A program made the translations under genes and the position numbers. The notes below the pieces were generated by a model. That model was not told the DNA's origin, ran no database searches, and worked only from the letters and a program-made list of their open reading frames with translations. Source: a virus. From it: DNA of 37,995 bases. The stretch covers positions 1 through 37,995 of the IMG/VR virus record IMGVR_UViG_3300047380_000297; one strand, written 5' to 3'. This document shows positions 23,778 to 30,514 of the stretch, piece by piece (position 1 is the first letter of the stretch; every line of letters starts with the position of its first letter).

Positions 23778-24332
23778 ATGCTTGTAATTGGCAACGGTGA
23801 AACTAGATATAACATTGATTTAGGTCTGTTTAGAGATACTAAAGTAGGATGTAATGCCCTGTATAGAGATTATACAGTAGATCATTTAGTCTGTTGCGAC
23901 AAGCGAATGGTTAAAGAAGTACTAGAAGCAAACACATTTAAGGGTACTTTATATACCCGTAAAGACTGGTTTGAAGATTTCAAAGGAGTTGAGTGTTTAC
24001 CCGACTTACCTTACAAAGGTACAGCAAGACCAGATGATCCTTGGCATTGGGGCAGTGGTCCTTTTGCTGTACTAATTGGAGCAAGATTAGCATATGAATG
24101 GAAAGAACCTGTTAACCTAGTAGGGTTTGATTTGTACAATGGAAATATTTACAAGGATACTAAAAACTACGCCAAATCAGATGCAAGACCAGTAGATCCT
24201 AGTTATTGGATACACCAAATGAACAAAGTATTTGAACACTTTCCTAGTGTTACGTTCAATTATTATTCTACAAAAAAATGGCCAGATAAGTATAGTAACA
24301 TAAAGAATTTTAATTTAGAGGAACTTAAATGA
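23778..24332 (+). CDS. Phage protein, Rossmann-like (184 aa)
   Basis: The N-terminus LVIGNGETRYNIDL and the GCNALYRDY and DHLVCCDKRMVKEVL segments fit a Rossmann-like domain seen in uncharacterised phage proteins; the WHWGSGPFAVLIGA and NLVGFDLY segments look like a second conserved core, recalling DUF115/MptE-like or sialyltransferase-like enzymes. This is a fold-level guess only. The ATG at 23778 is preceded closely by a TTAAATA late-like box and has no ribosome-binding site. It overlaps the next oxygenase gene by 4 bases. Confidence 0.6.
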   Translation: MLVIGNGETRYNIDLGLFRDTKVGCNALYRDYTVDHLVCCDKRMVKEVLEANTFKGTLYTRKDWFEDFKGVECLPDLPYKGTARPDDPWHWGSGPFAVLIGARLAYEWKEPVNLVGFDLYNGNIYKDTKNYAKSDARPVDPSYWIHQMNKVFEHFPSVTFNYYSTKKWPDKYSNIKNFNLEELK

Positions 24333-24979
24333 ACTACGAACCAAAACATCATAATGCGTTCCCTTCACTGATCACTAGTTTTGATATTGAAGGACACGAA
24401 AGTGAGCAGACTTGTGTAGACATGATTGATGCGTTTAATGAGTATGGTCCCGACCATCCGTTAGTTGCAAAAGGAAAAAGTAGTTATCAAAAAGGAGACG
24501 AACAGTTTTTAAACGATCACAAACTTGTTCCTCTTTGGAAAACTGTACAAGAATGTATTGACGTATACACACAGCATCTTGGTGTTGATTATACTCTATT
24601 GTCAACTAGCTGGTTTAATTCTTTATTCGAAGGTGGTGCAGTCGACGCCCACAGACATGAACGCAGTATTATTAGTGGCGCATACTATCCGTATGTAGAC
24701 AAAGGTAGTTCGCCTATTGTATTTAGAAATCCTAACCAAGTAAACTTTATGAACTATTCACCAATGGGGTTAACAGACTACAATAGATATGAATTAGAAT
24801 GTTTTCCTAAAACAGGATTATTAGTTTTGTTTCCAAGTTGGATGGAACATCGTGTTATTCCAAACCAAACAGAAAAAAGATACACAGTTAGTTTTAACAC
24901 AATTAGACATAGTGACAGAGCCGCATTTATGAACATAAGAGATTATAGGATTGACCCGCATGAAAGCACAGATAGTTGA
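24329..24979 (+). CDS. 2OG-Fe(II) oxygenase-like protein, copy A
   Basis: The 216-residue protein belongs to a 2OG-Fe(II) oxygenase group (Oxy_5-like) in which the usual HxD is HxH: His108-Arg-His110 in DAHRHERSIISGAYYPYV. The distal His174 (WMEHRVIP) and Arg184 (EKRYTVSFN) are in place. SSPIVFRNP follows as in the family. It is a paralogue of the next gene, with the same motifs. The substrate is unknown. Confidence 0.75.
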   Translation: MNYEPKHHNAFPSLITSFDIEGHESEQTCVDMIDAFNEYGPDHPLVAKGKSSYQKGDEQFLNDHKLVPLWKTVQECIDVYTQHLGVDYTLLSTSWFNSLFEGGAVDAHRHERSIISGAYYPYVDKGSSPIVFRNPNQVNFMNYSPMGLTDYNRYELECFPKTGLLVLFPSWMEHRVIPNQTEKRYTVSFNTIRHSDRAAFMNIRDYRIDPHESTDS

Positions 24980-25562
24980 TGGACCGTTTAGGAAAGCAAA
25001 CTATCCTGTCTTTCCTACACTAGTACAAGTTTACGATTTACAAGACAACCCTAGTAACATTGAGATAATCAATTACATTGACGAGCAAGAATTAACCGAA
25101 TGGCCAAAAGACATTGGTGATGGTGCTTCAACTAGTCAAAACGAAATGAACATACTTGATAACTTTGACATTAAAAAAGATATTGAAAATTGTGTAAATG
25201 AATATTGCATTGACGTTGGACTAGACAGATTAGAAATTGGAAAGAGTTGGCTTAACGTACAAAGACAAAAAGGCTACATTGCTTCACACAGACACGAACT
25301 CAGTATTATAAGTGGAGCCTACTATCCGTTTGTAGAACCAAACAGTTCACCATTAGTTTTTGGAAGTCCAATACTAGGTCCTAAAATGAGTGAGATACAC
25401 AATCAAGCTACAGAGTATACTGCTAACGAAATGGAATTTGATGTACGTACAGGCTTCCTTGTATTATTTCCAAGTTGGTTATATCATTATACAATTCCAA
25501 ACCCTTCATTAAAACGAGTAACCTTAAGTTTCAATACCTACCACAAAACACTTGACAAGTAG
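24960..25562 (+). CDS. 2OG-Fe(II) oxygenase-like protein, copy B
   Basis: This 200-residue paralogue of the upstream gene shares HRHELSIISGAYYPFV (His110/His112), the distal His176 (WLYHYTIP) and Arg186 (LKRVTLSFN). The ATG at 24960 is preferred (AGGA seven bases or so upstream); an in-frame TTG at 24951 is possible. The two genes overlap by 20 bases. The last codons contain the -35 box for the queD promoter. Tandem duplication and divergence are likely. Confidence 0.75.
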   Translation: MKAQIVDGPFRKANYPVFPTLVQVYDLQDNPSNIEIINYIDEQELTEWPKDIGDGASTSQNEMNILDNFDIKKDIENCVNEYCIDVGLDRLEIGKSWLNVQRQKGYIASHRHELSIISGAYYPFVEPNSSPLVFGSPILGPKMSEIHNQATEYTANEMEFDVRTGFLVLFPSWLYHYTIPNPSLKRVTLSFNTYHKTLDK

Positions 25563-25580
25563 TAATTTTTAATATATAAT
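25552..25580 (+). promoter_or_regulatory. Sigma70 promoter for the queD-like gene
   Basis: TTGACA (25552-25557) and TATAAT (25575-25580), spacer 17, are both consensus. The -35 box is in the last codons of the preceding gene. A ~70-base leader with a stem-loop follows. Confidence 0.85.
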
Positions 25581-25592
25581 ATTACACATGTT

Positions 25593-25618
25593 AGAGGACT
25601 TTAATACGTCGACCCTCT
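25593..25618 (+). promoter_or_regulatory. Leader stem-loop, possibly preQ1-I-like
   Basis: AGAGG (25593-25597) pairs with CCTCT (25614-25618) around a 16-base loop, followed by an A-containing tail TTAAATACT. Position, stem sequence and ACCCTCT arm recall preQ1-I riboswitches, which control queuosine genes, and the next gene is QueD-like. The conserved loop (GGTTC) and the long A-rich tail are not matched, so this is only a candidate; it may be a plain hairpin. Confidence 0.3.
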
Positions 25619-25654
25619 TTAAATACTCCGCCGTTAATATTATAGGAGAAATAT

Positions 25655-26101
25655 ATGGCTTATTATAGCACTAAACATTACGGACACAACATTGGACTGT
25701 CAGCAGTCTTTAGACAACCAAATGCAGATCATTCACATTGTCATTTACTACATGGCTACAGTTTAGCATTTACATTTAAGTTTGGTTGTAATGAATTAGA
25801 TAATAAAAACTGGGCAGTTGACTTTGGTGGACTAAAGCCTTTAAAGAAGTGGTTAGAGGATCACTTCGATCACAAGACAGCAATTGATAAAAACGATCCA
25901 CACTTGGACAAGTTTATGGAACTACAAGAACTTGACCTAGCAGAGATTGTTGTAATGGATGGTGTTGGTGCAGAGAAGTTTGCCGAACATGCATTTAATT
26001 TTGCAGACAAGCTAGTACGTGAAGCAAGTAATGATCGTTGCTATTGCGTAAGTGCAGAATGTGCAGAGCATGGAGCAAATTCTGCAATCTATGAGAGATA
26101 G
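25655..26101 (+). CDS. queD: QueD-like 6-carboxytetrahydropterin synthase
   Basis: The 148-residue protein belongs to the PTPS/QueD family of pterin and 7-deazaguanine synthesis (second step to preQ0). The catalytic Cys29 is in SHCHLLHGY, AVDFGGLK at 54-61 and FDHKTAI at 71-77 are conserved, and VSAECAEHG is near the end. Two of the three usual zinc His are changed: AAH is AVF, and HGH is HGY; extra His residues at 26, 28 and 30 may bind instead. This variant occurs in a phage/proteobacterial subgroup. The gene has its own promoter. A role in DNA or tRNA deazaguanine modification is possible but unproven. Confidence 0.78.
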   Translation: MAYYSTKHYGHNIGLSAVFRQPNADHSHCHLLHGYSLAFTFKFGCNELDNKNWAVDFGGLKPLKKWLEDHFDHKTAIDKNDPHLDKFMELQELDLAEIVVMDGVGAEKFAEHAFNFADKLVREASNDRCYCVSAECAEHGANSAIYER

Positions 26102-26110
26102 GAATTATAA

Positions 26111-26662
26111 ATGATTTGGGAACAAGTAAACGAGGATCGTAAAAAACTTAAGGTAGCACATTATAAAAATGCGTTTCCAGAAGCAGTAAATGATATTAAC
26201 TTTACAACACTAGTAGAAGTAAATCAATATAAGTCTACAGTTACAAACGTAGATGAATTTGTAAAAGGAAGTACACATATTTCTGACATCGGGTCAGACA
26301 AGCGTATACAAAAATATTTGTTAGAGTTTCAAAAGAACTATGACAGACATGAAACTGAAGCTCACTTCAATGCTAGTTTGTTCTTTTCATTAAGTGACGG
26401 ACATAATAGCTTGTTCCTACATAATGATTACGAAACTGTTTTGCTTATACAAGGATACGGTGAAACTGCATATCTTGTAACAGATGGAGATACAATGAAC
26501 AAACAAATTTATCATTGTAAAACAGGAGATGCTTTACTGTTACCAAGACTTACAAATCATAAACCTTTAATCTTAGGTCCAAGAGTTACATTAAGTTTGG
26601 GTGCTAATCCTTTAAAAGCAATGACCAGTAAAAACTATGGTCCAGTTAATTCATCAATGTAG
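26111..26662 (+). CDS. Cupin/2OG-Fe(II) oxygenase-like protein
   Basis: The 183-residue product has a C-terminal beta-helix with candidate iron ligands His104-Asn-Asp106 (FLHNDYE) and His150 (TNHKPL), and Arg158 (GPRVTLSLG) for 2OG. KTGDALLLPRLTNH matches the GD...P...H strand of JmjC/cupin-like hydroxylases. The first ~90 residues are unrecognised. It follows queD by nine bases. The substrate is unknown. Confidence 0.65.
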   Translation: MIWEQVNEDRKKLKVAHYKNAFPEAVNDINFTTLVEVNQYKSTVTNVDEFVKGSTHISDIGSDKRIQKYLLEFQKNYDRHETEAHFNASLFFSLSDGHNSLFLHNDYETVLLIQGYGETAYLVTDGDTMNKQIYHCKTGDALLLPRLTNHKPLILGPRVTLSLGANPLKAMTSKNYGPVNSSM

Positions 26663-26673
26663 AGGAAGTTAAA

Positions 26674-27375
26674 TTGCCCAACCATGTAGTTTGTTTAAAA
26701 CACGGTAAGAAATATTCAGCAGAATATGTTAACGTTCTTTACAGAATGGTAACACGTAATCTTACAGTACCACATAACTTTGTTTGCTTTACAGAAGATC
26801 CTAAAGGACTTGATATGGGTATTCAAGTTAAGCCTTTACAATTAAACAGCGACATCAATGGTTGGTGGTATAAGACAATGTTCTTTAATCCAGACTTTGG
26901 GTGTTACGGTACTGTATTGTTTTTAGATTTAGATGTTATTGTGTTTGGAAACATTGATAAGTTGTTTACTTACAAGCCAGGAGAGTTTTGTGTAATACGT
27001 GATTTTAATCGTAGTGTACAAAGCCATTGGGACAGAATGAATTCAAGTTGTTTTAGATTAGAAACAGGACAACATGCAAATGTATATCAAGAGTTTATGA
27101 CTAACCCAGGACAGAATGCACGTAAGTATCACGGAGATCAAGATTGGTTGTATGCTAATGTAAAATCTCAATATAACTTTTGGCCAGATGAATGGATACA
27201 AAGTTATAAATGGGAAATGCGTGGACGACCTGAGATGAATAGATACAACGGTAAACGTAACTTTGTTACTCCAGGTGATCCTAAGATTTTACCTGAAACA
27301 AGTATTGCAGTATTCCACGGTGATCCTAATCCTAAAGATTGTATTGACCCTTGGTGCAAGGAAAATTGGCGATGA
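26674..27375 (+). CDS. Glycosyltransferase, GT-A (GT8-like)
   Basis: The 233-residue protein has the DxD metal/sugar-nucleotide motif as Asp85-Leu-Asp87 in VLFLDLDVIVFGNID, an N-terminal NHVVCLKHGKKY strand, and a FHGDPNPKDC C-terminal motif typical of GT-A enzymes related to GT8/capsular transferases. It starts with TTG, after AGAGGAAG; no in-frame ATG is near. Donor and acceptor are unknown. A phosphomannomutase two genes downstream suggests mannose- or GDP-sugar-related glycan work. Confidence 0.75.
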   Translation: MPNHVVCLKHGKKYSAEYVNVLYRMVTRNLTVPHNFVCFTEDPKGLDMGIQVKPLQLNSDINGWWYKTMFFNPDFGCYGTVLFLDLDVIVFGNIDKLFTYKPGEFCVIRDFNRSVQSHWDRMNSSCFRLETGQHANVYQEFMTNPGQNARKYHGDQDWLYANVKSQYNFWPDEWIQSYKWEMRGRPEMNRYNGKRNFVTPGDPKILPETSIAVFHGDPNPKDCIDPWCKENWR

Positions 27376-27581
27376 GTGGACAAAGAAGATTTTTAAAATT
27401 ATGGAGTAGAACTGTTGGTATGCCTGTAGGGCTTGATGACGATGACAAGCCAGAGTTCTTACCTATTACACAAGACGATGTTCATAAAGCATTATGGTTT
27501 AGAACTTTTTGGATTGTCTTGCATATATTAACGTGTGGATTTATAATTGTAGGCAACGGAAGGATGTTAAATTTATGGTAG
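27372..27581 (+). CDS. Small membrane protein (69 aa)
   Basis: A 69-residue protein with one membrane helix at about 41-61 (LWFRTFWIVLHILTCGFIIVG) and an acidic middle (LDDDDKPE). ATGA overlap with the glycosyltransferase gene and overlap with the next gene indicate cotranscription. It may anchor a partner. Function unknown. Confidence 0.6.
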   Translation: MSGQRRFLKLWSRTVGMPVGLDDDDKPEFLPITQDDVHKALWFRTFWIVLHILTCGFIIVGNGRMLNLW

Positions 27582-28282
27582 ATAAGTTTATTTTTGATGT
27601 TGACGGTACACTAACACCAAGTCGTGGATTAATTGATTTAGAATTTAAAGCGTTCTTTAATACATTTTGTTTGACAAATGATGTGTATCTAGTAACAGGT
27701 AGCGACCGTGCTAAGACTGTAGAACAATTAAGTGAACCTACGTACAACCTAGCAAAACGTGTATACAACTGTTCAGGCAGTGATGTATATGAAGGTAGAA
27801 TCAATGTTCATCGTAGCGATTGGGCTTTACCACGCAAGTGCAATAATTGGTTAGAAGATAAACTAGAAGAAAGTACGTTTGAACTTCGTACAGGATTACA
27901 TATTGAAGCAAGACCAGGTATGGTTAACTTCAGCGTAGTAGGACGTAAAGCAACGCCCGAACAACGTCAGCAATATGTTAAGTACGATACGAAACACAAC
28001 GAACGAGTGAACATTGCCGCTTTGTTCAATTTAGAATTTCCAGAATTAAAAGCAGTAGTAGGTGGAGAAACGGGTATTGATATATTCCCAAAAGGATACG
28101 ACAAAAGCCAAATTATAAGAGATTTTGATCCAACCGATACACTACACTTTTTTGGTGATGCAATGGAACCTACAGGAAATGATTATCCTTTGAAGAAAGT
28201 AATCATTGACAATGATCTAGGAATGTGCTATAATGTAAACAGTTGGAAGGATACCCGAGAACTGTTGTATGAAAAAAAATAG
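27575..28282 (+). CDS. Phosphomannomutase, eukaryotic (HAD) type
   Basis: The 235-residue protein matches the HAD-fold phosphomannomutase family known from eukaryotes (PMM1/PMM2), interconverting mannose-6-P and mannose-1-P. FDVDGTLTPSRG at 7-18 carries the nucleophile Asp8 and Asp10. VTGSD at 40-44, NFSVVGR at 118-124, GGETGIDIFPKGYDKSQI at 163-180 and FFGDAMEPTGND at 192-203 follow the PMM order exactly. The ATG at 27575 overlaps the preceding gene; earlier in-frame codons would give a 22-residue extension without a site. Bacterial PMMs are usually a different family, so the gene was probably acquired. Confidence 0.88.
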   Translation: MVDKFIFDVDGTLTPSRGLIDLEFKAFFNTFCLTNDVYLVTGSDRAKTVEQLSEPTYNLAKRVYNCSGSDVYEGRINVHRSDWALPRKCNNWLEDKLEESTFELRTGLHIEARPGMVNFSVVGRKATPEQRQQYVKYDTKHNERVNIAALFNLEFPELKAVVGGETGIDIFPKGYDKSQIIRDFDPTDTLHFFGDAMEPTGNDYPLKKVIIDNDLGMCYNVNSWKDTRELLYEKK

Positions 28283-28922
28283 TAACTTTATAAAATATAC
28301 AAAAATAGGTGCAGTAGCAGTCCTAGGACTAGGTCTTAGCTATGGCGTTGGTACCTTTACACCCAACACTTGGACTATAAATGATATAGTTGCAAAAGCA
28401 GAAGAAAAGATTATAGGAGAATGGAACGAGTTTGGGTTTCATGAACCTTCAATAGAATATACAAACAATGCTCAATTCGTAGTCGGTGTATCACGTTGTA
28501 TTGACTTCCTTAACTTACATACAGAAATAGGTAAACGTGTTCCACGAGATATTATTGTTGCGATGGCTATATTAGAAACAGGATATGGCAAAAGTAGATT
28601 TGCACTTGAAGGCAATAACTTATTTGGTATACGTACATGGGATAAAAATACACCACAATTGAAACCTTTAGAGTTGCCCAATGCGGCGTTTGGTGTTAAA
28701 ATGTATAAAACAAAGTGTGCTTCTGTAAAAGATATGATTCACACTATTAATACGCATCGTGCGTATGTAGACTATAGAGATGAACGTGACAGACAAGAAG
28801 CAACAGGAGTTTTAGATATTAATGCACAAGTAGATCAATTACACAAGTGGAGTACAAATCCAAACTACACAGCATTAGTAAAAGAAAAGATTTTAATATT
28901 ACAAGGCAAACAACATGACTAA
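28269..28922 (+). CDS. Membrane-anchored glucosaminidase, probable endolysin
   Basis: The 217-residue protein has an N-terminal membrane/signal-anchor segment (IGAVAVLGLGLSYGVG, about 13-28) and a glucosaminidase (GH73/Bax/FlgJ-like) domain: AMAILETGYGKSRFALEGNNLFGIRTW (in parts) with catalytic Glu103. It would cut peptidoglycan glycan strands. The weakly hydrophobic Gly/Ala-rich anchor resembles a SAR signal, which would keep the lysin inactive in the membrane until lysis. It overlaps genes on both sides. It could instead be a virion-entry lysin. Confidence 0.8.
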   Translation: MKKNSNFIKYTKIGAVAVLGLGLSYGVGTFTPNTWTINDIVAKAEEKIIGEWNEFGFHEPSIEYTNNAQFVVGVSRCIDFLNLHTEIGKRVPRDIIVAMAILETGYGKSRFALEGNNLFGIRTWDKNTPQLKPLELPNAAFGVKMYKTKCASVKDMIHTINTHRAYVDYRDERDRQEATGVLDINAQVDQLHKWSTNPNYTALVKEKILILQGKQHD

Positions 28923-29934
28923 ACGTATAGGCTTCGCATGTAAGTACATGCACTCAGATCAAACGCAGAAGAAGAAACTGCTAGAAGAAATTCAACGACC
29001 ACTAAATACACGTAGTACGACAGTACAATGGCTTAACAGGCAAACACGTGAAGTAGCAGAAGAACGCTTGTGGGACATTATGGTACACAACATTCAATCG
29101 TACTCTAACTTGATCGAATACGTAGGAGGATTACCTAATGAACTTAGAATGGTTAGACTCGGTAGCGATTGCCTTCCGGTATACACGCAACAAGATTGGT
29201 CATATTTTTGGCGAAAGCCTGACGTCCGTGATTACTGTAGTAAACATCTCGCTCCCGTCGGCGACAAGGCAAGAGCCCTCAATGTCCGACTATCGATGCA
29301 CCCAGGCCAATTTACTGTACTTGCGAGCGACAACCCCGAAATTGTAGATAGGAGCATAGAAGAATTTGAATATCACACCGACATCATACGCTGGATGGGA
29401 TACGGCAAGACCTTCCAAGACTTTAAATGCAATGTCCATATATCAGGTAGACAAGGTCCAACCGGTATCATCAATGTCCTGCCAAGACTATCTCAAGAGG
29501 CGAGAAACTGTATTACGATCGAGAACGACGAGAACTCGTGGGGGCTCGACGCATCGCTCGAACTTGAAAAACATGTCGCATTGGTTCTTGACATACACCA
29601 CCACTGGGTGCGTACAGGTGAATACATACAGCCCACCGACGATAGATTTTCTCGCGTAGTAGATAGCTGGCGTGGTGTACGACCTGCAATGCATTACAGC
29701 TACAGTCGTAACGAACATTTACCACAAGACTTTGCACATGACACTATGCCTAATATGGAACAACTGCTAGAAGCAGGCCATAAGAAACAGAAACTTAGAG
29801 CCCATAGTGACTACTATCCTAACAAACTTGTTAATGATTGGGCATTGAGCTTCTTAGAACATGCTGACATTATGTGCGAAAGCAAGTGCAAAAACCTAGC
29901 CAGCATTGAGCTATACGAACAATATAAAGCGTAA
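28915..29934 (+). CDS. uvdE: UV damage endonuclease UvdE
   Basis: The 339-residue protein is a UVDE-type TIM-barrel endonuclease that nicks DNA 5' to UV photoproducts. Metal-binding segments are in order: LSMHPGQF at 126-133, NVHISGR near 173-179, ENDE at 203-206, DIHHHW at 226-231 and HSDYY at 297-301. Length is normal. The middle of the gene (about 29150-29660) is much richer in GC than its ends and neighbours: two 60-base lines counted gave 57% and 55%, against 28% just upstream. That points to recombination with a foreign allele inside the gene. Confidence 0.92.
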   Translation: MTKRIGFACKYMHSDQTQKKKLLEEIQRPLNTRSTTVQWLNRQTREVAEERLWDIMVHNIQSYSNLIEYVGGLPNELRMVRLGSDCLPVYTQQDWSYFWRKPDVRDYCSKHLAPVGDKARALNVRLSMHPGQFTVLASDNPEIVDRSIEEFEYHTDIIRWMGYGKTFQDFKCNVHISGRQGPTGIINVLPRLSQEARNCITIENDENSWGLDASLELEKHVALVLDIHHHWVRTGEYIQPTDDRFSRVVDSWRGVRPAMHYSYSRNEHLPQDFAHDTMPNMEQLLEAGHKKQKLRAHSDYYPNKLVNDWALSFLEHADIMCESKCKNLASIELYEQYKA

Positions 29935-29937
29935 ATA
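29930..29937 (+). promoter_or_regulatory. Variant late promoter CGTAAATA
   Basis: CGTAAATA spans the stop of uvdE and lies 28 bases before the next ATG, the same spacing as other leadered late genes here. It lacks the first A of ATAAATA, so it is a weak candidate. Confidence 0.35.
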
Positions 29938-29965
29938 CTGTACATTAACTTTTAAGGAGATTATA

Positions 29966-30139
29966 ATGATCGATACTATTAAAGAATGGGTAAGTGAACG
30001 TTTTGAAGAACGTACATCTTGGGATGGAGCAATGCTTATTGCTATTGGCGTAATTGTACTAATCGCAGGACCATTTGCAAAACTAGCGGCTTATGCGGCA
30101 ATCGCATATGGTGCTTGGACTTTATTCAAATCTGAATAA
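29966..30139 (+). CDS. Small membrane protein (57 aa)
   Basis: A 57-residue protein with an amphipathic N-terminus (IKEWVSERFEERTSWDG) and two hydrophobic stretches (AMLIAIGVIVLIAG and LAAYAAIAYGAWTLF). AAGGAG stands seven bases before the ATG. Similar small proteins occur in other T4-like marine phages, but no function is known. Confidence 0.7.
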   Translation: MIDTIKEWVSERFEERTSWDGAMLIAIGVIVLIAGPFAKLAAYAAIAYGAWTLFKSE

Positions 30140-30150
30140 TCACTTTAGAC

Positions 30151-30188
30151 CAATGATTGACATCACAATTTGCTGATGTCGGTCATTG
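30151..30188. terminator. Strong hairpin between convergent genes
   Basis: CAATGATTGACATCA (30151-30165) pairs with TGATGTCGGTCATTG (30174-30188): 15 pairs including two G-T, with an 8-base loop. It contains the stop codon of the minus-strand zinc protein and lies just after the plus-strand gene. No T-run is present on either strand, so it may be a bidirectional, factor-dependent terminator or an RNA-stability element. Confidence 0.55.
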
Positions 30189-30447
30189 TATCTACCCTAA
30201 CATTGAGTTTTTTGCGTTGTAATACGCCAGCTTTTTGAGCAAAACGTTTAGGATCGCATTTTTCACATACATGTGAGTAGTCATTTGTTAGGCGCTTAGG
30301 GTCTACTTGTCCTTTGTCGCGTGAGAATTCTTCATGGCAGTTATCACATTCAAAGAATACAATCGTTTTTTTACGCTTGTATGGATGATGTCCACGCTTA
30401 CCTTTACGCATATAGTATTGAATTTTCTTTTCAGTTCGTAAAAACAT
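30163..30447 (-). CDS. Small zinc-ribbon protein (94 aa)
   Basis: The 94-residue basic protein has two CxxC pairs, Cys34/Cys37 (CDNC) and Cys61/Cys64 (CEKC), about 24 residues apart, typical of a zinc ribbon, flanked by Lys/Arg-rich stretches (RKGKRGHHPYKRKK). Nucleic-acid binding is likely. The ATG at 30447 is chosen because a perfect minus-strand TATAAATA box ends eight bases before it; reading further upstream crosses that promoter. There is no ribosome-binding site. Confidence 0.7.
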   Translation of the reverse strand: MFLRTEKKIQYYMRKGKRGHHPYKRKKTIVFFECDNCHEEFSRDKGQVDPKRLTNDYSHVCEKCDPKRFAQKAGVLQRKKLNVRVDTMTDISKL

Positions 30448-30455
30448 AGTAATAG

Positions 30456-30463
30456 TATTTATA
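30456..30463 (-). promoter_or_regulatory. Minus-strand late promoter TATAAATA
   Basis: A perfect T4 late box on the minus strand, eight bases before the ATG of the zinc-ribbon gene, the same gap as at 4605-4621. It lies 25 bases from the oppositely directed box at 30489. Confidence 0.65.
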
Positions 30464-30488
30464 ATCACATTCGGATTATAGATTAACA

Positions 30489-30496
30489 GATAAATA
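30489..30496 (+). promoter_or_regulatory. Late promoter GATAAATA for iscA-like gene
   Basis: GATAAATA ends 18 bases before the ATG at 30515, with TAGGAAC as ribosome-binding site between. It probably also serves the giant fibre gene that follows. Confidence 0.6.
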
Positions 30497-30514
30497 ATAA
30501 TGATAGGAACAACA

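Noticed and set aside
29366-29659. Plus-strand second frame inside uvdE
   Set aside because: Open frames on several strands here result from the higher GC of this part; the UvdE motifs fix the true frame.
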